The position numbers and the translations under genes are program-made. Source: Paenibacillus flagellatus (GTDB lineage Bacteria > Bacillota > Bacilli > Paenibacillales > NBRC-103111). From it: a stretch of 64,000 bases of DNA. Position 1 is the stretch's first letter. Each line of letters starts with the position of its first letter. Where the stretch lies: positions 126,001 to 190,000 of the forward strand of contig NZ_QJVJ01000012.1 of assembly GCF_003217775.1 (NCBI RefSeq). Direction: 5' to 3'. Under the pieces are notes generated by a model that did not search any database, was not told where the DNA came from, and was given only the letters and a program-made list of their open reading frames with translations. Positions 33,578 through 43,300 of the stretch are shown piece by piece.

Positions 33578-33736
33578 ATGGATGACGAACATTTGGTCAA
33601 AATGTTCAAGGCGTTATCGAATCCGCCCCGGCTGCAAATCGTCAAGCTGCATAATTTTTTTTACAATCATATTGACCGAGTGGTCAGCATTGGGTATGAT
33701 ATTGCTAACCAATTGGTCAGTAAAAACGGAAAGGGA
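33578..33736 (+). pseudogene. N-terminal remnant of an ArsR-family repressor
   Basis: About 25 residues, MDDEHLVKMFKALSNPPRLQ with IVKLHN, match the start of the ArsR winged helix. The sequence then loses ArsR character, and the frame runs on into the TetR gene without a stop. The DNA after it carries the TetR promoter and operators, so the join is an old recombination scar rather than a real fusion protein. A working ArsR would need about 70 more residues. Confidence 0.6.
33672..33719 (+). promoter_or_regulatory. TetR-gene promoter with two palindromic operators
   Basis: -35 TTGACC (33672-33677), 17-base spacer, -10 TATGAT (33695-33700). TGACCGAGTGGTCA (33673-33686) overlaps the -35 and TAACCAATTGGTCA (33706-33719) lies just after the -10. 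Their centres are 33 bp apart, three helical turns. This suggests self-repression by the TetR protein coded next. Confidence 0.75.
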
Positions 33737-33745
33737 GTGACGGGT

Positions 33746-34360
33746 TTGCCTCTGCAGCTCTACGAGAGAGAGGATATCCTGGAAGCTTGTCTAGCCGAGT
33801 TCGCGCGACACGGCTACAAGAACACATCGACGGAGATGCTGGCGGAGGCCGCCGGAATTTCCAAGGCGTTGTTGTTTCATCATTTCGGCAGCAAGAAGAA
33901 GCTGTACTTCCGCTTGCTGGAGCGCTGCTTCGCGAAGGTGCGGTTCGAGGTGCGGTTCGACTTCGTGTCGGAGCATGCGGACTTCTTCGAAGCGATCGGG
34001 CAGCTGGTCCACGACAAGCTCGAGTACTTTCGGAAGCATCCGTACGAATCCCGGCTGGTGTACGAGGCGTTCTATTCGACGCCGGACGAGTTGAAGCAAG
34101 ACATCGAGGAGAAGTACGGCCAAGTCAGCACCGAGCGCAATGAAGTGCTGGAGAAGCTATTCGAGAAGGAGCCGCTCCGGGACGGGGTGGACCGCAAGTC
34201 CGCGTTCGAGCTGATCATGATCGTCTCGAAGCGCTTCGAGACGAAATTCGCGACCGAGGTCGCTGACATGAGCGCCGTAAGCGATGATTATGCCGAAAGC
34301 CTGCTTGCCGAAATGAAGCGTTACTTCGACATGCTGCGAAACGGCATTGCGGCGAAGTAG
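33746..34360 (+). CDS. TetR-family transcriptional regulator
   Basis: 204 residues. The N-terminal TetR helix-turn-helix is REDILEACLAEFARHGYKNTSTEMLAEAAGISKALLFHHFGSKKKLYFRLL, split here by the family's typical FGSKKxLY hinge; the rest is a helical ligand domain. I start at TTG 33746, about 7 bases behind AAAGGGAG. The open frame runs back into an ArsR remnant at 33578, but promoter elements inside that part argue against translation from there. It probably regulates itself and the P450 gene that followed. Confidence 0.85.
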   Translation: MPLQLYEREDILEACLAEFARHGYKNTSTEMLAEAAGISKALLFHHFGSKKKLYFRLLERCFAKVRFEVRFDFVSEHADFFEAIGQLVHDKLEYFRKHPYESRLVYEAFYSTPDELKQDIEEKYGQVSTERNEVLEKLFEKEPLRDGVDRKSAFELIMIVSKRFETKFATEVADMSAVSDDYAESLLAEMKRYFDMLRNGIAAK

Positions 34361-34402
34361 GCGATAGAAGGGCCCCGCACAGGGGCGGAAAGGGGCACGA
34401 CC

Positions 34403-34805
34403 ATGCAGAAGATAACGAGCAGCGATCTGGTCTCGCCGGATACGATGCGGGATTTCATCGGGTTCTGCAAGCGGCTCGCCGAGCGGCAGGAGCCGCTGTA
34501 CCGCCTGGACGATTTCTTCGGGATGGGGGGCGCGTGGATCGCAACTCGGCGGAGCGAACCTCGATCCGCGGCACGTTCCCCATCCCGAGGTGTTGGACAT
34601 CACCCGCGAGGAGCGGGAGCACCTGGCCTTCGGCCACGGCATTCATCTATGCTTGGGAGCTCCGCTCGCCAGGCTGGAGGGGCAGATCGCATTCGGCACG
34701 CTGCTGCGGCGGCTGCCCGGGCTTCGGTTGGATGTCGAGCCGGACCGGCTGACCTATCATTTCAGCGGGCTGCGCTCGCTCGTCAGTCTGCCCGTCGCTT
34801 TCTGA
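34403..34805 (+). pseudogene. cytochrome P450 with a large internal deletion
   Basis: The plus strand begins with a P450-like N-terminus (MQKITSSDLVSPDTMRDFIG, LYRLDDFFGMGGAWIAT, about 48 residues) behind GGAAAGGGG. It then jumps, in another frame, to the C-terminal third: QLGGANLDPRHVPHPEVLDI, then the heme loop LAFGHGIHLCLGAPLARLEG and a normal C-terminus at 34805. About 300 residues, including the I-helix and the ExxR motif, are missing. No single frame joins the parts, so no functional P450 is made. Confidence 0.82.
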
Positions 34806-34826
34806 CCGATAATCGAACAGAACACA

Positions 34827-34880
34827 ACTCCCCGGTCCGCATGGCAATCACAAGCCGCCACGGCACGGGGAGTTTGTCTC
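34827..34880 (+). terminator. probable terminator after the P450 relic
   Basis: AACTCCCCG near 34827-34835 pairs with CGGGGAGTT near 34865-34873, followed by TGTCTC. The loop is long. Confidence 0.45.
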
Positions 34881-34911
34881 TATCACATTGGCTTCCGCTT
34901 TTCAACCGATG

Positions 34912-35955
34912 TTAGTTGTTCGGCGTCGGCTCCGTTTTGTATTCAATGACTTGTACGACTTTCGGTTCGATCGCCTTCAGCAGCTGTTCGTAATCGCCCT
35001 GGTTGTCGCCTTGAACTTGCAAAGCAACCTGCGTTTTGGCAATGACTTCGATCAGCTGCCGCTTGGAGACGTTTTTCGCCGCCGCAACCTCTGCAACGGA
35101 TTTGCCTTTAGCCAATTCTTCCTTCAGTTCAATCGGGCTCATGTTCAGCAAAGCAAACAAGTTTTCATCATTTAGGAACGAATCGGCGAAATAATCGGGC
35201 TTGCCCTTCGCCGTGAAGAAGCCTTCCACTTGCATGCCGGAAGAGGCGGTCTCGCCTCCGATCAGAGTCACACTGATCGTATTGCCTTGAACGAACGCTT
35301 GATAGTACGGTGCCTTCGATCCTTTTTTGGTGTAATTCAACATAACCGTTTGTTGCTGCGGGTTCTCCATTCGCTCCATGGCGAACTCGTAATCTTCGAT
35401 GCCGCCGTACAACCGGTCGATGAGATCGTCCGCCTTCGACTTGATTTCCTGGCCGGTTAAGGCGATCAGCGGCTTCTCCGCGGGCTCCCAGTTCTCTTGG
35501 ACCACGTGCTCGATCGCACCCGTCGTGCGGTTTGCATGGAGGGTAATCGTTTTGCCGGTTCCCCCTTTTTCCCGAAGGATGATGCTGGTTTGGACACCTT
35601 GGACGCTGCTTGCATCGATAATTTCAAACGACTTCGTTTCGGGAAAGGCGCTGTACAGCTTCTCGAGTGTCGCTTTGCCAACCTCATCGACCTTGACTTG
35701 TTCGGCTGTCCATGGTGTTCTGGCGAGCAATTCCATCAGGGAAGGGGCCGCAAACGCGGCGGTCGGAATCATAATCGCGGCGGCGACGATACCGCCCATA
35801 ATCCGTTTTTTCATCGTGTTCTCGCTCCTTTTTCGTTGCATCTGCTGCACATATTGAGTGTAGGATCGTTCGATTCGCTCGGAAACGGCCGGCGGGCATT
35901 CCATCGTTTCCGCCTCTTTGTGCAGATGTTCACGGATGCTGCGTTCAATAGGCAT
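34912..35955 (-). CDS. membrane-anchored sigma-factor partner (anti-sigma-like, DUF3600-like)
   Basis: 347 residues: a cytoplasmic N-terminus of about 50 residues with MPIERSIREHLHKEAETMEC, one transmembrane helix at about 52-72, and a large extracytoplasmic part. The C-terminal ~90 residues include EELAKGKSVAEVAAAKNVSK, a helix-turn-helix-like motif seen in related proteins. The start overlaps the end of the sigma gene by 11 bases, the usual arrangement of an ECF sigma factor with its regulator. Anti-sigma role is an inference from position and topology. Confidence 0.75.
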   Translation of the reverse strand: MPIERSIREHLHKEAETMECPPAVSERIERSYTQYVQQMQRKRSENTMKKRIMGGIVAAAIMIPTAAFAAPSLMELLARTPWTAEQVKVDEVGKATLEKLYSAFPETKSFEIIDASSVQGVQTSIILREKGGTGKTITLHANRTTGAIEHVVQENWEPAEKPLIALTGQEIKSKADDLIDRLYGGIEDYEFAMERMENPQQQTVMLNYTKKGSKAPYYQAFVQGNTISVTLIGGETASSGMQVEGFFTAKGKPDYFADSFLNDENLFALLNMSPIELKEELAKGKSVAEVAAAKNVSKRQLIEVIAKTQVALQVQGDNQGDYEQLLKAIEPKVVQVIEYKTEPTPNN

Positions 35956-36523
35956 TGTTGTTTTCCATCCTTTCCAACGGGAGATTCCACAATTGTTTTC
36001 GAAGCGCCTGGAGGCCGGCATGATATCGGGACTTGACGGTCCCCAACGGAATATCGAGCAAGGCCGCAATTTCCTCCAGCGTATAGTCGTGAAAAAAGCG
36101 GAAAATAATCACCGTTCGCTGTTTGTCGGTCAAGCTTCGGATGGCTTGCGCGATCTCCCGGTTCGTCCCCTCCGTCATTACGGCGGGATGATCCCAGTGA
36201 TGCTCCTCCCGAGAGAAGAGGCGGATGCGCTCAAAAATCCGGAATCTCCGCCAGCTCTTGACCCGAAATCTCTGGATTTGACGGATGGCCAGGCCGTGCA
36301 GCCAGAACTGGAAAGGACGGTTCATATCGTAGTTGGCCAGCGACGTCCACATTTGCATGTAAATCTCGTTCATGACATCTTCCCGGTCCTGCTGATGATC
36401 CACCAGAAAGGCGACTGTCCGGTAGATGTCCCGGTAAGTGGTCTCGTATATCGCATGGAACGCCTGTTTATCACCATCCTTCATTTGTTCGAGCAGGTGA
36501 TACATCGATTCACTACTTTGCAT
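35945..36523 (-). CDS. ECF-type RNA polymerase sigma factor
   Basis: 192 residues with sigma region 2 (about 18-85, FHAIYETTYRDIYRTVAFLVD, REDVMNEIYMQMW) and region 4 (about 125-180, LTDKQRTVIIFRFFHDYTLEEIAALL, GTVKSRYHAGL). It would direct RNA polymerase to its own regulon when released by its membrane partner. ATG 36523 lies 8 bases behind GGGAGGG; the longer open frame to 36691 lacks a site. The gene is coupled to the partner gene by overlap. Confidence 0.9.
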   Translation of the reverse strand: MQSSESMYHLLEQMKDGDKQAFHAIYETTYRDIYRTVAFLVDHQQDREDVMNEIYMQMWTSLANYDMNRPFQFWLHGLAIRQIQRFRVKSWRRFRIFERIRLFSREEHHWDHPAVMTEGTNREIAQAIRSLTDKQRTVIIFRFFHDYTLEEIAALLDIPLGTVKSRYHAGLQALRKQLWNLPLERMENNNAY

Positions 36524-36581
36524 GCAGAGGGCCCTCCCGAGTAAGCAGCTTACACCCCTTATTGTTTCTCTGTCCGAAAAA

Positions 36582-36586
36582 GGTTC
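36582..36586 (-). promoter_or_regulatory. possible ECF-type -35 element upstream of the sigma gene
   Basis: The minus strand reads GAACCTTTTTC about 60 bases before the sigma start, like the AAC-T motif of ECF promoters. The matching -10 is not clear. Confidence 0.3.
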
Positions 36587-36883
36587 GGTCCTTTTCCATT
36601 TTTTATAGCGGGAAATCAAAACGATCGGTGCCCGGAAGAGGAAAAGGCCGGATACTCTTATTTGACGATGGAATCCGCCAGCCGGTATCATGGCGCGGGA
36701 CGAGACGGCCCAGCGAGGTGGAATGGGCGCCGGACCAATGATTCTAGTTGGTTATGCGCATCGGAAAATGGTACGTTTGAGGGGTTAATAGCGCGGAGCG
36801 TTCGTGTAAGATAGGTGTTATTGGGAGGTCGCAATTCGGGATATGCGTGTGAACTCCTATTCAATTGGGGAGAGGACGTCGAT

Positions 36884-37690
36884 ATGGTCATGAAGGGGAA
36901 ACCGAACATTATAGGCGCTGGCGAGGTGGGCTGCGCCGTATCGGTCGACATGGACAAGAATTCAATTTATGAAACAAACGGCTTCTATTGGGATACGAAC
37001 GGAAACGACTTCTTGGGAGCAATCGTGCTTCCTCATTATGGAGCATTTGTCTCGGAAGAAAAATGCCGGCTTTTTGGCGACGTCTCGGGGAAAAAGGTGC
37101 TGGAGATAGGCTGCGGAAACGGTCGGTCGTTGCAATATTTGGGGGAACGCCAAGCAGCTGAGTTATGGGCCGTCGATCTATCGGAAAAACAAATCGAAAA
37201 GGCGGCGCGCCATTTGAAGGCGTGCGGTCTTACGGCCCGCTTGATCCGTTCTCCCATGGAAGAAGAATGCGGCCTGCCCATGGACTATTTTGACTTCGTT
37301 TATTCCATCTATGCCATAGGCTGGACTACCGACTTGGAGGGTACGTTTTGCCGGATCGCTTCTTACCTGAGAAAAAACGGCGTGTTCATTTTCAGTTGGT
37401 CTCACCCCATCCATAAATGTGTTGCTGCAGAGGGTGATAAGCTTGTTTTTAAAAAAAGCTATTTCGATGAATCCTGGTATTCGGTCACTCTTCAAGAAGG
37501 GGAGCTAACGTTATCGGACCGTAAGCTATCGACCTATGTGAATGCGTTGGCCAAGGCGGGATTTGTCATCGAGGAAATGATCGAGCAATCCGATGAAGAA
37601 ATGATGCAATCGCGGGAAGGCCGCAGCGATTTTGCCGAAAAAGCCAGGATGCTTCCCGTCACTTTTGTAGTCAAAGCGAGAAAACGATAG
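36884..37690 (+). CDS. class I SAM-dependent methyltransferase
   Basis: 268 residues with a SAM-binding Rossmann fold: VLEIGCGNGRSLQYLG (motif I), WAVDLSEKQIEKA (motif II) and a DYFDFVYSIYAIGW segment. The conserved protein probably begins near MDKNSIYETNGFYWD (36950), but the best ribosome site (GGGGAGAGG) is before ATG 36884, so I give that start. Methyl acceptor unknown. It is followed by a deaminase-like gene 137 bases away and is A+T-richer than it. Confidence 0.82.
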   Translation: MVMKGKPNIIGAGEVGCAVSVDMDKNSIYETNGFYWDTNGNDFLGAIVLPHYGAFVSEEKCRLFGDVSGKKVLEIGCGNGRSLQYLGERQAAELWAVDLSEKQIEKAARHLKACGLTARLIRSPMEEECGLPMDYFDFVYSIYAIGWTTDLEGTFCRIASYLRKNGVFIFSWSHPIHKCVAAEGDKLVFKKSYFDESWYSVTLQEGELTLSDRKLSTYVNALAKAGFVIEEMIEQSDEEMMQSREGRSDFAEKARMLPVTFVVKARKR

Positions 37691-37826
37691 GATCGCCAGC
37701 TCGATCGTAAATAAAAGGCCATTCCAAAAAGCTGGCGGAAATATTCCGTTGCGGCTCGATCGGAGCGATAATAGGATAGGGAAGCACGGATTACGAGTCT
37801 GCTTCGAAGCAAAGGAGGCGAGCGCC

Positions 37827-39053
37827 ATGACATCGAACGACGCTTATTGGCTGACCGACGTTCTTCTGGAGGAAGGGTATGAAGAGGAGGACGGGATGGT
37901 CGTCGGGACGAAAACGGGGCTGTACCATCTCCGAATCGAACGCGGGCGCATCGCGGACATCGTCCCCGGCGATGGTCAGCCTCCGGCCGACCTTCCCCGG
38001 TACGGGGCGAAACGATTACTGCTGCTGCCGTCGTTCAAGGAGGCGCACATTCATCTCGACAAAACGTACTACGGCGGACCGTGGAAGGCCGTCAAGCGCG
38101 CCGCGACCCTATTCGAACGAATCGAGGAGGAACGGGAGCTGCTGCCGAAGCTGCTGCCGACGGCCCGGGAGCGGGCGGAGTCCATTCTCGCGCTGCTTCT
38201 CGGGTTCGGTTCCACGCGCGTGCGCACGCACTGCAACGTCGAGCCGGTCAGCGGGTTGAAACGGCTGGAGGCGACCAGGCAGGCGCTGGATACGTTCGCC
38301 GGCCGAGTGTCCGGCGAAATCGTCGCTTTCCCCCAGCACGGCTTGCTGCGTTCCGGCTCGGTGGAGCTGGTCAGGCAAGCGATGCGCGAAGGCGCTTCGC
38401 TGGTCGGCGGGGTCGATCCGCATACGGTCGACGGCAACGTCGAGAAGTCGCTCGCGGCGATGGTGGACATCGCGGTCGAAGCCGGAGCCGGCATCGACAT
38501 TCATCTGCACGACCGGGGCGAAGCCGGGAAGCGGACGCTTGCCGTTTTGGCGGATTGGACCGAGGAGGCCGGGCTCCGGGGGAAAGTAACGGTCAGCCAT
38601 GCGTTCTGGTTTGCGGGCGCCGACGCGGGGGAAGCCGAGGAGATGGCCGAACGATTGGCCGAGCTGGGCATGTGGATCGCTTCGACGGTGCCGATCGGCC
38701 GGTCGAGCATGCCGCTGCCGATGCTGCACGAAAAAGGAGTGAACGTCGAGCTTGCGACGGACAGCTTGACCGACCATTGGTCGCCGTTCGGGATCGGGGA
38801 CAATTTGGAGAAAGCCGGGCGGTTCGCCGAGCTTTATGGATATACGGACGAGCTGTCGCTGTCCCAAGCGCTGCGTTTTATTACGGGGGGCGTAACGCCG
38901 CTCAGCCGGCATGGGGAACGGGCATGGCCGTCCGTCGGGGACGAAGCCAGCGCCGTGCTCGTTCAAGCGAGCTGCTCCGCCGAGGCGGTGGCGAGAAGGG
39001 CGAAACGGCAAGCGGTGCTGGTTCGCGGCGCTCTCGTCTCCGGCACGTTTTGA
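37827..39053 (+). CDS. cytosine-deaminase-like amidohydrolase
   Basis: A 408-residue metal-dependent hydrolase of the amidohydrolase superfamily, CodA-like group. Metal ligands fit His74 and His76 (EAHIHLDKTYYGGP), a central His in DIHLHDRGE and the late Asp of ELATDSLTDHW. CodA relatives deaminate cytosine, isoguanine or related heterocycles. AAAGGAGG lies 9 bases before the ATG. The exact substrate is uncertain. It converges with the AlkC-like gene over a shared terminator. Confidence 0.82.
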   Translation: MTSNDAYWLTDVLLEEGYEEEDGMVVGTKTGLYHLRIERGRIADIVPGDGQPPADLPRYGAKRLLLLPSFKEAHIHLDKTYYGGPWKAVKRAATLFERIEEERELLPKLLPTARERAESILALLLGFGSTRVRTHCNVEPVSGLKRLEATRQALDTFAGRVSGEIVAFPQHGLLRSGSVELVRQAMREGASLVGGVDPHTVDGNVEKSLAAMVDIAVEAGAGIDIHLHDRGEAGKRTLAVLADWTEEAGLRGKVTVSHAFWFAGADAGEAEEMAERLAELGMWIASTVPIGRSSMPLPMLHEKGVNVELATDSLTDHWSPFGIGDNLEKAGRFAELYGYTDELSLSQALRFITGGVTPLSRHGERAWPSVGDEASAVLVQASCSAEAVARRAKRQAVLVRGALVSGTF

Positions 39054-39082
39054 CGAAAAGCCGCCCGCGGGGCGGCTTTTCG
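39054..39082. terminator. bidirectional terminator between the amidohydrolase and AlkC-like genes
   Basis: Thirteen-base perfect stem CGAAAAGCCGCCC / GGGCGGCTTTTCG with loop GCG; T-runs inside the arms serve both strands. Confidence 0.88.
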
Positions 39083-39090
39083 CCGTTTCG

Positions 39091-40185
39091 TCAGCTTCGG
39101 AGACGAAACGGCAAGGACGCCGTCTCCGCGCCGTTGACGATGATGGCGACGCGGTGCTCGCCGGGGTAATGCTTGCGCGTCGTCAGCTGCGCGAACTTAT
39201 GCCGAAATCGGAGCGCCGTCGCGCCCGGAGCGTACTCCTTCTCCGACAGCTTGAACAGCTTGCGGGACGGACGCCCGTTCGCCTTGACGAAATCGACGCC
39301 GTACTCGATGCGCAGCTTGACGGGCTCGTCGCCGTCGTGGACGACCGCGAACGAGACGGTCAGCTCGCCGCCGATCGGCACCTCCTCCGCGGACAGCGTC
39401 AGCCCCTCGACGGCCACCCGCTCGGCCGGCGCCAGTCCGAAGAAGCGAAGCGCCTCCGGATCGCACCGCTTCAGCAGCGTGCGGCAGCCGTGCCGTACGA
39501 TCCAGTCGGTGTGCGGATGGCGGCCGTACCAGCGCCGGGCGACGTCCAGGACGAGGGCGGGATGATCTTTGGCGATATCGTTCAAGTTGTTCGCCACGCT
39601 TCGCCGCACGTACTCGGACTCGTCCTCCTTCAGCAGCTCGAGCACCTCGAGGACGGGGGCCGGATCGCGCTTGAACTCGTCGAGCGCGAACGACCACGGC
39701 AGCCGGGGACGGCAGCCTTCGCTGGCGAGACGGCGGACGTGCTCGTCCGGATCGGCCGCCCATCGCTTCAGCTGCGGCATCATCAGGGAGGGGTACCGGC
39801 GAATGAACGGCCGAACGGCGAATTCGGCGCTCGAGCCCGACGTCAGCTCCGCCAGCGCCGGGACCGACGCCTCCGGATCGTCCAGCCCTCGCAGCTCGAC
39901 GAAATCGGGGAACAGCATATATTCGAACCCGCGGGCTCCGGCCGCCGCCCGCTTCACGATGGCAAGCGCCTCGCGGTAATCCGGCGGAAGCGTGGCGGCG
40001 AGCGATTCGGCGATTCGCCGCATTCGCGCTTTCAGCGCCAGCGATTCCCAGCCGTCGGCATGGACGAGCGCCAAAAACGACTCTCCGGGGAAATCCGGAT
40101 AAGCCGCCGCCAGCTTCCCGATCAGCCTGTCGAAAAACGATTCGTTATACACGTCTTTTAAAAGCTCCGCCATCCTCGTGTCCAT
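39091..40185 (-). CDS. HEAT-repeat DNA alkylation repair protein (AlkC-like) with C-terminal Ig-like domain
   Basis: 364 residues. The first ~240 are HEAT-like helical repeats (FDRLIGKLAAAYPDFPGE, RRYPSLMMPQLKRWAADPDEHVRRLASEG, ESEYVRRSVANNLNDIAKDHP), the pattern of the AlkD/AlkC glycosylases. The last ~100 (VPIGGELTVSFAVVHDGDEPVKLRIEYGVDF) form an Ig-like fold known in AlkC proteins. Such enzymes excise 3-methyladenine-type lesions from DNA. AAGGAAAGGA precedes the ATG. The function is inferred from architecture; catalytic residues are not assigned. Confidence 0.78.
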   Translation of the reverse strand: MDTRMAELLKDVYNESFFDRLIGKLAAAYPDFPGESFLALVHADGWESLALKARMRRIAESLAATLPPDYREALAIVKRAAAGARGFEYMLFPDFVELRGLDDPEASVPALAELTSGSSAEFAVRPFIRRYPSLMMPQLKRWAADPDEHVRRLASEGCRPRLPWSFALDEFKRDPAPVLEVLELLKEDESEYVRRSVANNLNDIAKDHPALVLDVARRWYGRHPHTDWIVRHGCRTLLKRCDPEALRFFGLAPAERVAVEGLTLSAEEVPIGGELTVSFAVVHDGDEPVKLRIEYGVDFVKANGRPSRKLFKLSEKEYAPGATALRFRHKFAQLTTRKHYPGEHRVAIIVNGAETASLPFRLRS

Positions 40186-40391
40186 TCCTTTCCTTCGCGT
40201 GCCGATTTTCCGTTCCGGTTACCAGTGTACCACGAAACGCTGACAACCCTTTGTCATCGTTCGGAGCGCCTAGACGAATGAAGACAACAAAAGAAGCGAT
40301 TCCGGACAAATACAGAAAGGAGCGGCAATGGTAAAGTACATTGTGTATGCGCTTTCAAACAAGAATTCAACAATGAATGAAGGAGGCATGA

Positions 40392-43300
40392 ATGATGCGA
40401 TTGCGATCCATGCTGGGCGGCGTACTGGCCGTCATGCTTGCGAGCCAAGGAATGCTGGGGGGAGGCGGCACGCCCCGCGCTTCCGCCGAACGTGCGTCCG
40501 GGGCGGCCGTTCAGGCCGTATCCGGCGCGTTTCCCGAATACGGGGAGCCGATCGATCTCGGCTCCCCGATCCAGACGCCGCAGACGATCGATGCGGCTTA
40601 CGGACAGGAGGACGGAGCGAACGTCGTCTACACGACCGTTTCCGGCAGCGCTTCGTCGGAGCAGTGGGCGGTGTTCAACGTGATCGATATCGATCGCGGG
40701 CAGCTGCTGGGATCTTATCCGCTGGAAGGGACCTCCAGCGCATGGGCGCATGTGCGCACCCCGGACGGCCGCGTCTTTATCGGGGCTTCGAAGAACATGT
40801 TCGTCTATTCGCCGGTGACGAAGACGGTGACGAACCTCGGCGTGCCGCTGCCGGGGACGGAGTCGATCTGGGCGCTCGCCGCCGACGAGAACGGCAACGT
40901 GTACGGCGGCATTTACTCCGCATCGGTCGGCGGCCGGGTTTTCCGCATCGACGCGAAGACGCTGGCCGCGACCGATGTACTCGGCGGCAAAGTCGACGAC
41001 GGCACCGCGCCGGGGGACGACGGAAAGCCGGAGGATTACGTCCGGTCCCTTGCGTATTACAATGGGTACGTCTATGCCGGAACGGGCTCGACGAACGGCC
41101 GCGTCTGGAGGATCGACCCGACGGCCCGTACGGCGGAGCGCATCGAGCTGCCGGGCTCGCCGAGCGACCCCGCGTACGGCGGACGCTACGACCGAATGGG
41201 CGCGGTGTACGGCATGACGGTCGTCGGCAGCCAGCTGTTCGCTTTTTTCAACGGTCCGTTCACGATGCACGTATACGACCTCGACCGCCGGCAGTGGCGA
41301 GACAAGACGATCGAGAACGTGCGCGGCTTGCTGGCGGTGACGCCCGAGCATAACGGCAAAGTGTATACGAGCAAAAAAGACAAATTCATGTGGGAAATCG
41401 ATACGTCGACGCTCGAGGAGCGCCCGGTCATGCCGTTCGACGGCTCGATCCGCAGCAGCGCCTGGATGAACGTGGCGAACGTACCGGATTTCCCGGGGAC
41501 GTCGATGGTGACGATCTCCTACGACGGCAAAGTCGTGCTGTACGACCCGCCGAACGGCAAAAGCTTCGCGATGCGGACGCTCGTGGAAGGGCAGGCGAAC
41601 AACATCCAGGCGCTGGAGCGGGGGCCCGACGGCAAGCTGTACATGAGCAGCTACATGGGGACGAAGGCGGCGCAATACGATCCGGCGTCGGATACGTTTC
41701 GGACGTTCGCGCTCGGCCAGGCGGAAGGGATCGGTTCGGTCGGCGACACGCTCTATTACGGCGTCTACCCGAAGGCCGAAATATTCGGCTGGAATACGAA
41801 GGAGCCGCTGCCCGAGACGTCGGGGCCGGCCAAGCTGTTCGAGATCGGCGAGGAGCAGGATCGGCCGTTCGTGCTCCGCGAAGCGGCGGGCAAGCTGCTG
41901 ATCGGCACGATTCCGGGATACTCGACGTCCGGCGGCGCCTTGACCGTCTACGATCCGGCGGCTTCGGCGCAAAGCGGGCGGCCGGTTTACGAGGTGTTCC
42001 GGAATATCGTCGCCGGCCAAAGCATTACCGGATTGGCGTACCGGAACGGGCTCGTCTACGGCTCCACCTCGATTCACGGCGGGCTCGGCGGCGAACCGGC
42101 CGCGTCCAAGGCGAAGCTGTTCGTCTGGGACATGGCGACGAAGACGAAGCTTCGCGAATGGGAGCCGCAGGCCGACGGCCTCGGCGGCGCCGTCCCGTTG
42201 ATCGGCGGCTTGACCATCGGCCCGGACGGCCTCGTCTGGGGGGCGGCGAACGGCGTCCTGTTCGCCTTCGACCCGGATACGTACGAGCTGAGAAAGCAAA
42301 AGAACGTCTATCCCGACTTGACGAACTACGGAAGATGGCGCCCGGCCCAACTCGCATGGGGACAAAACGGATACTTGTACGCCAATTTGGGCGGACGGCT
42401 TACGATCGTCGACCCGTACACGCTGGAGCATCGAGCGTTTAACGTCGGTTCCACGCTGTTCGCGCTTGATCTTCACGACAACGTCTACGTGGCGTACGGC
42501 ACCCGGTTCGCCAAGCTTCCGCTCCTGTCCGGTCCGTCGGACGAAGCCGTGACGCTGCTCTCCCCGAAAGCGCCCGCGAACGTTCCGGAAGGCTCCGACG
42601 TAACGTTGACGGTTCGGGCGAAGGAAGGGCTTGCCGTACGCGTGACGGAAGGGGAGGAGACGGTCGCCCGGTTCGTCGGCCAAGGGCCGGTGCCGGTAAC
42701 GGTCGTCCTTCCGAGCCCCGCCGTCGGCGCGCATAGGTACGCGCTCGTCGCCGACCCGCAGGGCGGGCAGGAGGGCGTGACGATCCCCGTCCCGGCCGTA
42801 ACCGTTCATGCATTCGACGGACTGACGCTGGCGGCGGGCAAGACGACCTTGCTCGTCGGCGAGACGGCCCCCTTGACCGCGACGGCGGTCTACGGCCCGG
42901 TGACGGTACCGGTCGGAACGAAGGCGTCCTTCGCCGCGTCTCCCGCGGACGTCGTCGCGCTGGACGGCGCATCCGCAAGGGGGATGAAGCCGGGCGAGGC
43001 GATCGTTACGGCGACGTACAACGGCCGGACGGCGTCGGTTCGGCTGACGGTTCGCGCCGAAGGGCCGGAAGATCCGACGAAGGTGCAGGTGAACGTGCCG
43101 AACGCCGGCTTCGAGCAGATCGGCCCGGACGGCACCGCCGCGGACTGGACGATCTACAGCTATAAGGAAGACGTCGCTTCGCTCGGCGTATCGGAGGAGC
43201 AGGCGCGATCCGGCTCGAGAAGCTTCAAGGTGGTCGACCGCAGCACGTCGAACTCGGCCGGCATCGCCTCGGCCTATATTCCGGTCGAGCCGGGCGCGAC

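Noticed and set aside
33578-34360. One 260-residue ArsR-TetR fusion protein
   Set aside because: A promoter and two operators lie inside the would-be linker and a ribosome site precedes TTG 33746, so separate expression of TetR is more likely.
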